Shown here one piece after another: positions 5,901-6,943 of a stretch of DNA of 6,943 nucleotides. Origin of the DNA: Chloroflexota bacterium (GTDB lineage Bacteria; Chloroflexota; Anaerolineae; UBA4142); contig JAMCRS010000459.1 in NCBI GenBank assembly GCA_023380675.1, positions 1 through 6,943 on the forward strand, in the 5' to 3' direction. Each line of letters opens with the position of its first letter. Within the stretch, counting starts at the first letter, position 1. The notes beneath the pieces are model-generated. The model did no database searches, was not told the origin of the DNA, and saw nothing but the letters and a program-made list of their open reading frames with translations. A program made the translations under genes and the position numbers.

Positions 5901-6943
5901 ATCGCTTGATTCCTTTCTTTGCAAACTGGTGACCAGCATACAGCCAGGGTGCGCCCAGAGTCCCTAACGTCAGCCGCCACTCACGCCAAGCTTGCGGCGG
6001 CAGCGTCGGCCCCGGCACCAGCACGTACTCGAATAGCGGCATCTTGAACGTCGTCACGTACGAAAAGAACACAGCCCCGGTGACGAGAGACCCCTCTGGC
6101 AAGAGCGCTGCGAGCGCGATCGGCCACACGGAATACCACGCCTCGAGCCACAGGCAACTGACCAACAGGAAGAATAGCAGGACCGACGTGCTTGCTTCAG
6201 CCACGGAGTCGAAAGAGGGGCCGCGCTGCCACAGCTTCCGCATCTGCCGCACGATCCACGCCCCGAGAAGGAGCATCGCGAAGCGGATCGTGAGCGAGTC
6301 GGCGAGTTGTGCCCCGAGTGACGATGCGAGTGTCAGATCGACCAGTGTCGGGAGCGAGGTCGTAAACAGTTCGCTGCGTCGCGCCACTCCCAAGATATCG
6401 CCGCCGTGCCAAAAGGGAGCGTATGCGGCCGCGACTACCCCCGCGCAGACGGCCGCCGTCACCGCCAAGAAAACGGCACGCGACTTCCATCCTCGCGCAG
6501 CCGAGAGCCCGGCGACCACCACCAGCGGCACGAGCAGCGCCGGGATGAACTTGACCGTCGCGCCGATGGTCAGTGCGGCCGCCGAGAGCGTGAACCGGTC
6601 CCATGCCAGCAAAAAGAATGCAAGTGCGATGAACAGCACCATCACCGCGTCGTTGTGTGCGTTCCCGGCGGTCTCGTACAGCACCACCGGGTTCCACGCA
6701 AAGAGCGCTGTTCCGAGCAGCGCGCGCTCGGGCGCACGTCGCTTTAATGTGAGCGCGATCAAAATCGCGGAGCCGGCATACGCGAGGACGCTTACCAGTT
6801 TGAATGTGAGAACGTTCGCCATCACCCCGTCGCCGGAGAGCCGGGCGGCGCCGGCGGCAAGCAGCTCCCAGCCCGGGCCGTACGCCGATGGGTAATAGAT
6901 CCATGCCGTGTAGGGGTAGAAGGGGTCCTTTTGGAAATCGATC
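5818..6943 (-). CDS. GT-C type polyprenol-linked glycosyltransferase, integral membrane (5' end outside window)
   Basis: The frame is open to the window edge, giving 374 visible C-terminal residues; the N-terminus lies beyond 6943. Visible residues 17-25 (YPSAYGPGW) match the S/P-x-YGP-x-W loop, and AGNAHNDAVM (about residues 92-101) matches the GN-x-HND motif of GT87/DUF2029 and MptA/MptB-like mannosyltransferases. These are multi-spanning enzymes that use polyprenyl-phosphate sugars outside the cytoplasmic membrane. Many hydrophobic segments follow, for example VLFIALAFFLLAW, LLVPLVVVAGL, AVFLAVTAAVCAGVVAAAYA, VLLFFLLVSCLWLEAWY and IALAALLPEGSLVTGAVFFSY. The GTG at 6825 is not the real start, since homology-like sequence continues upstream. 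The last 27 codons (5818-5900) overlap the next gene and form a basic, Gly-rich tail. Sugar and acceptor are unknown. The catalytic Asp expected near the N-terminus is not visible here. Confidence 0.82.
   Translation of the reverse strand, partial: IDFQKDPFYPYTAWIYYPSAYGPGWELLAAGAARLSGDGVMANVLTFKLVSVLAYAGSAILIALTLKRRAPERALLGTALFAWNPVVLYETAGNAHNDAVMVLFIALAFFLLAWDRFTLSAAALTIGATVKFIPALLVPLVVVAGLSAARGWKSRAVFLAVTAAVCAGVVAAAYAPFWHGGDILGVARRSELFTTSLPTLVDLTLASSLGAQLADSLTIRFAMLLLGAWIVRQMRKLWQRGPSFDSVAEASTSVLLFFLLVSCLWLEAWYSVWPIALAALLPEGSLVTGAVFFSYVTTFKMPLFEYVLVPGPTLPPQAWREWRLTLGTLGAPWLYAGHQFAKKGIKRYGSRIGGRRQAAGGGTNQDAADSALVG
5911..5916 (-). promoter_or_regulatory. Ribosome binding site of the DUF2064 gene
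   Basis: AAAGGA on the minus strand lies 10 nt before ATG 5900 and inside the coding sequence of the preceding gene. It supports 5900 over 5939 as the start. Confidence 0.5.

Noticed and set aside
4567..5939. Several long plus-strand and alternate-frame open frames in the glycosyltransferase genes
   Set aside because: They are Arg/Ala/Pro-rich shadows typical of high-GC coding DNA; the minus-strand readings have clear family motifs.

Overview
The window comes from a high-GC bacterium, most likely an uncultured environmental one. The minus-strand glycosyltransferase operon and the IS4-type transposase would both fit Chloroflexota or similar soil or subsurface lineages, but this is a weak guess because no marker gene is present. 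The left part (about 1-3820) looks accessory. By hand count, bases 2401-2460 are about 43% GC, against about 62% at 4981-5040 in the glycosyltransferase operon.

Left region: the remains of one large plus-strand gene. Read in order, it encodes a Schlafen/AlbA_2-type domain, a STAND-class NTPase of NB-ARC type (Walker A, Walker B, TSR sensor, G-x-S/P-L-A motif), a winged-helix-like segment and a C-terminal TPR-like array. A 1441-bp IS4-family element (834-2274) sits inside the NTPase domain. It has perfect 16-bp terminal inverted repeats, a perfect 9-bp target duplication and an intact 450-aa transposase on the minus strand. Removing the IS and one target copy in silico restores the frame exactly (..HLSAKD|LELS..). 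The joined frame runs 752 codons from GTG 112 to the stop at 3818-3820, broken only by one TAA at 3200-3202 between the NTPase and TPR parts. A further in-frame TGA (100-102) lies just before the apparent first strand of the AlbA_2 domain. The gene therefore looks disabled at two or three points. Its architecture resembles STAND-type sensors linked to anti-phage defence; that role is inferred.

Middle region (3821-4566): about 750 bp with no convincing gene. It holds at least four compact GC-rich hairpins between 4192 and 4438. Three are followed by GCTA, which on the minus strand reads as TAGC before a palindrome, so they resemble REP elements. Two of the hairpins lie in a diverged 56-58 bp direct repeat.

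Right region (4567-6943, minus strand, transcribed right to left): a tight three-gene set for envelope glycan synthesis. It comprises a multi-spanning GT-C type membrane glycosyltransferase (5' end outside the window), a DUF2064/TIGR04282-type nucleotidyl/glycosyl transferase-fold protein, and a family 2 glycosyltransferase. The first two genes overlap by 83 nt and the last two by 4 nt (GTGA), which suggests translational coupling. The GT2 and DUF2064 proteins are predicted to be cytoplasmic or membrane-associated; the membrane protein would use a polyprenol-linked sugar donor.
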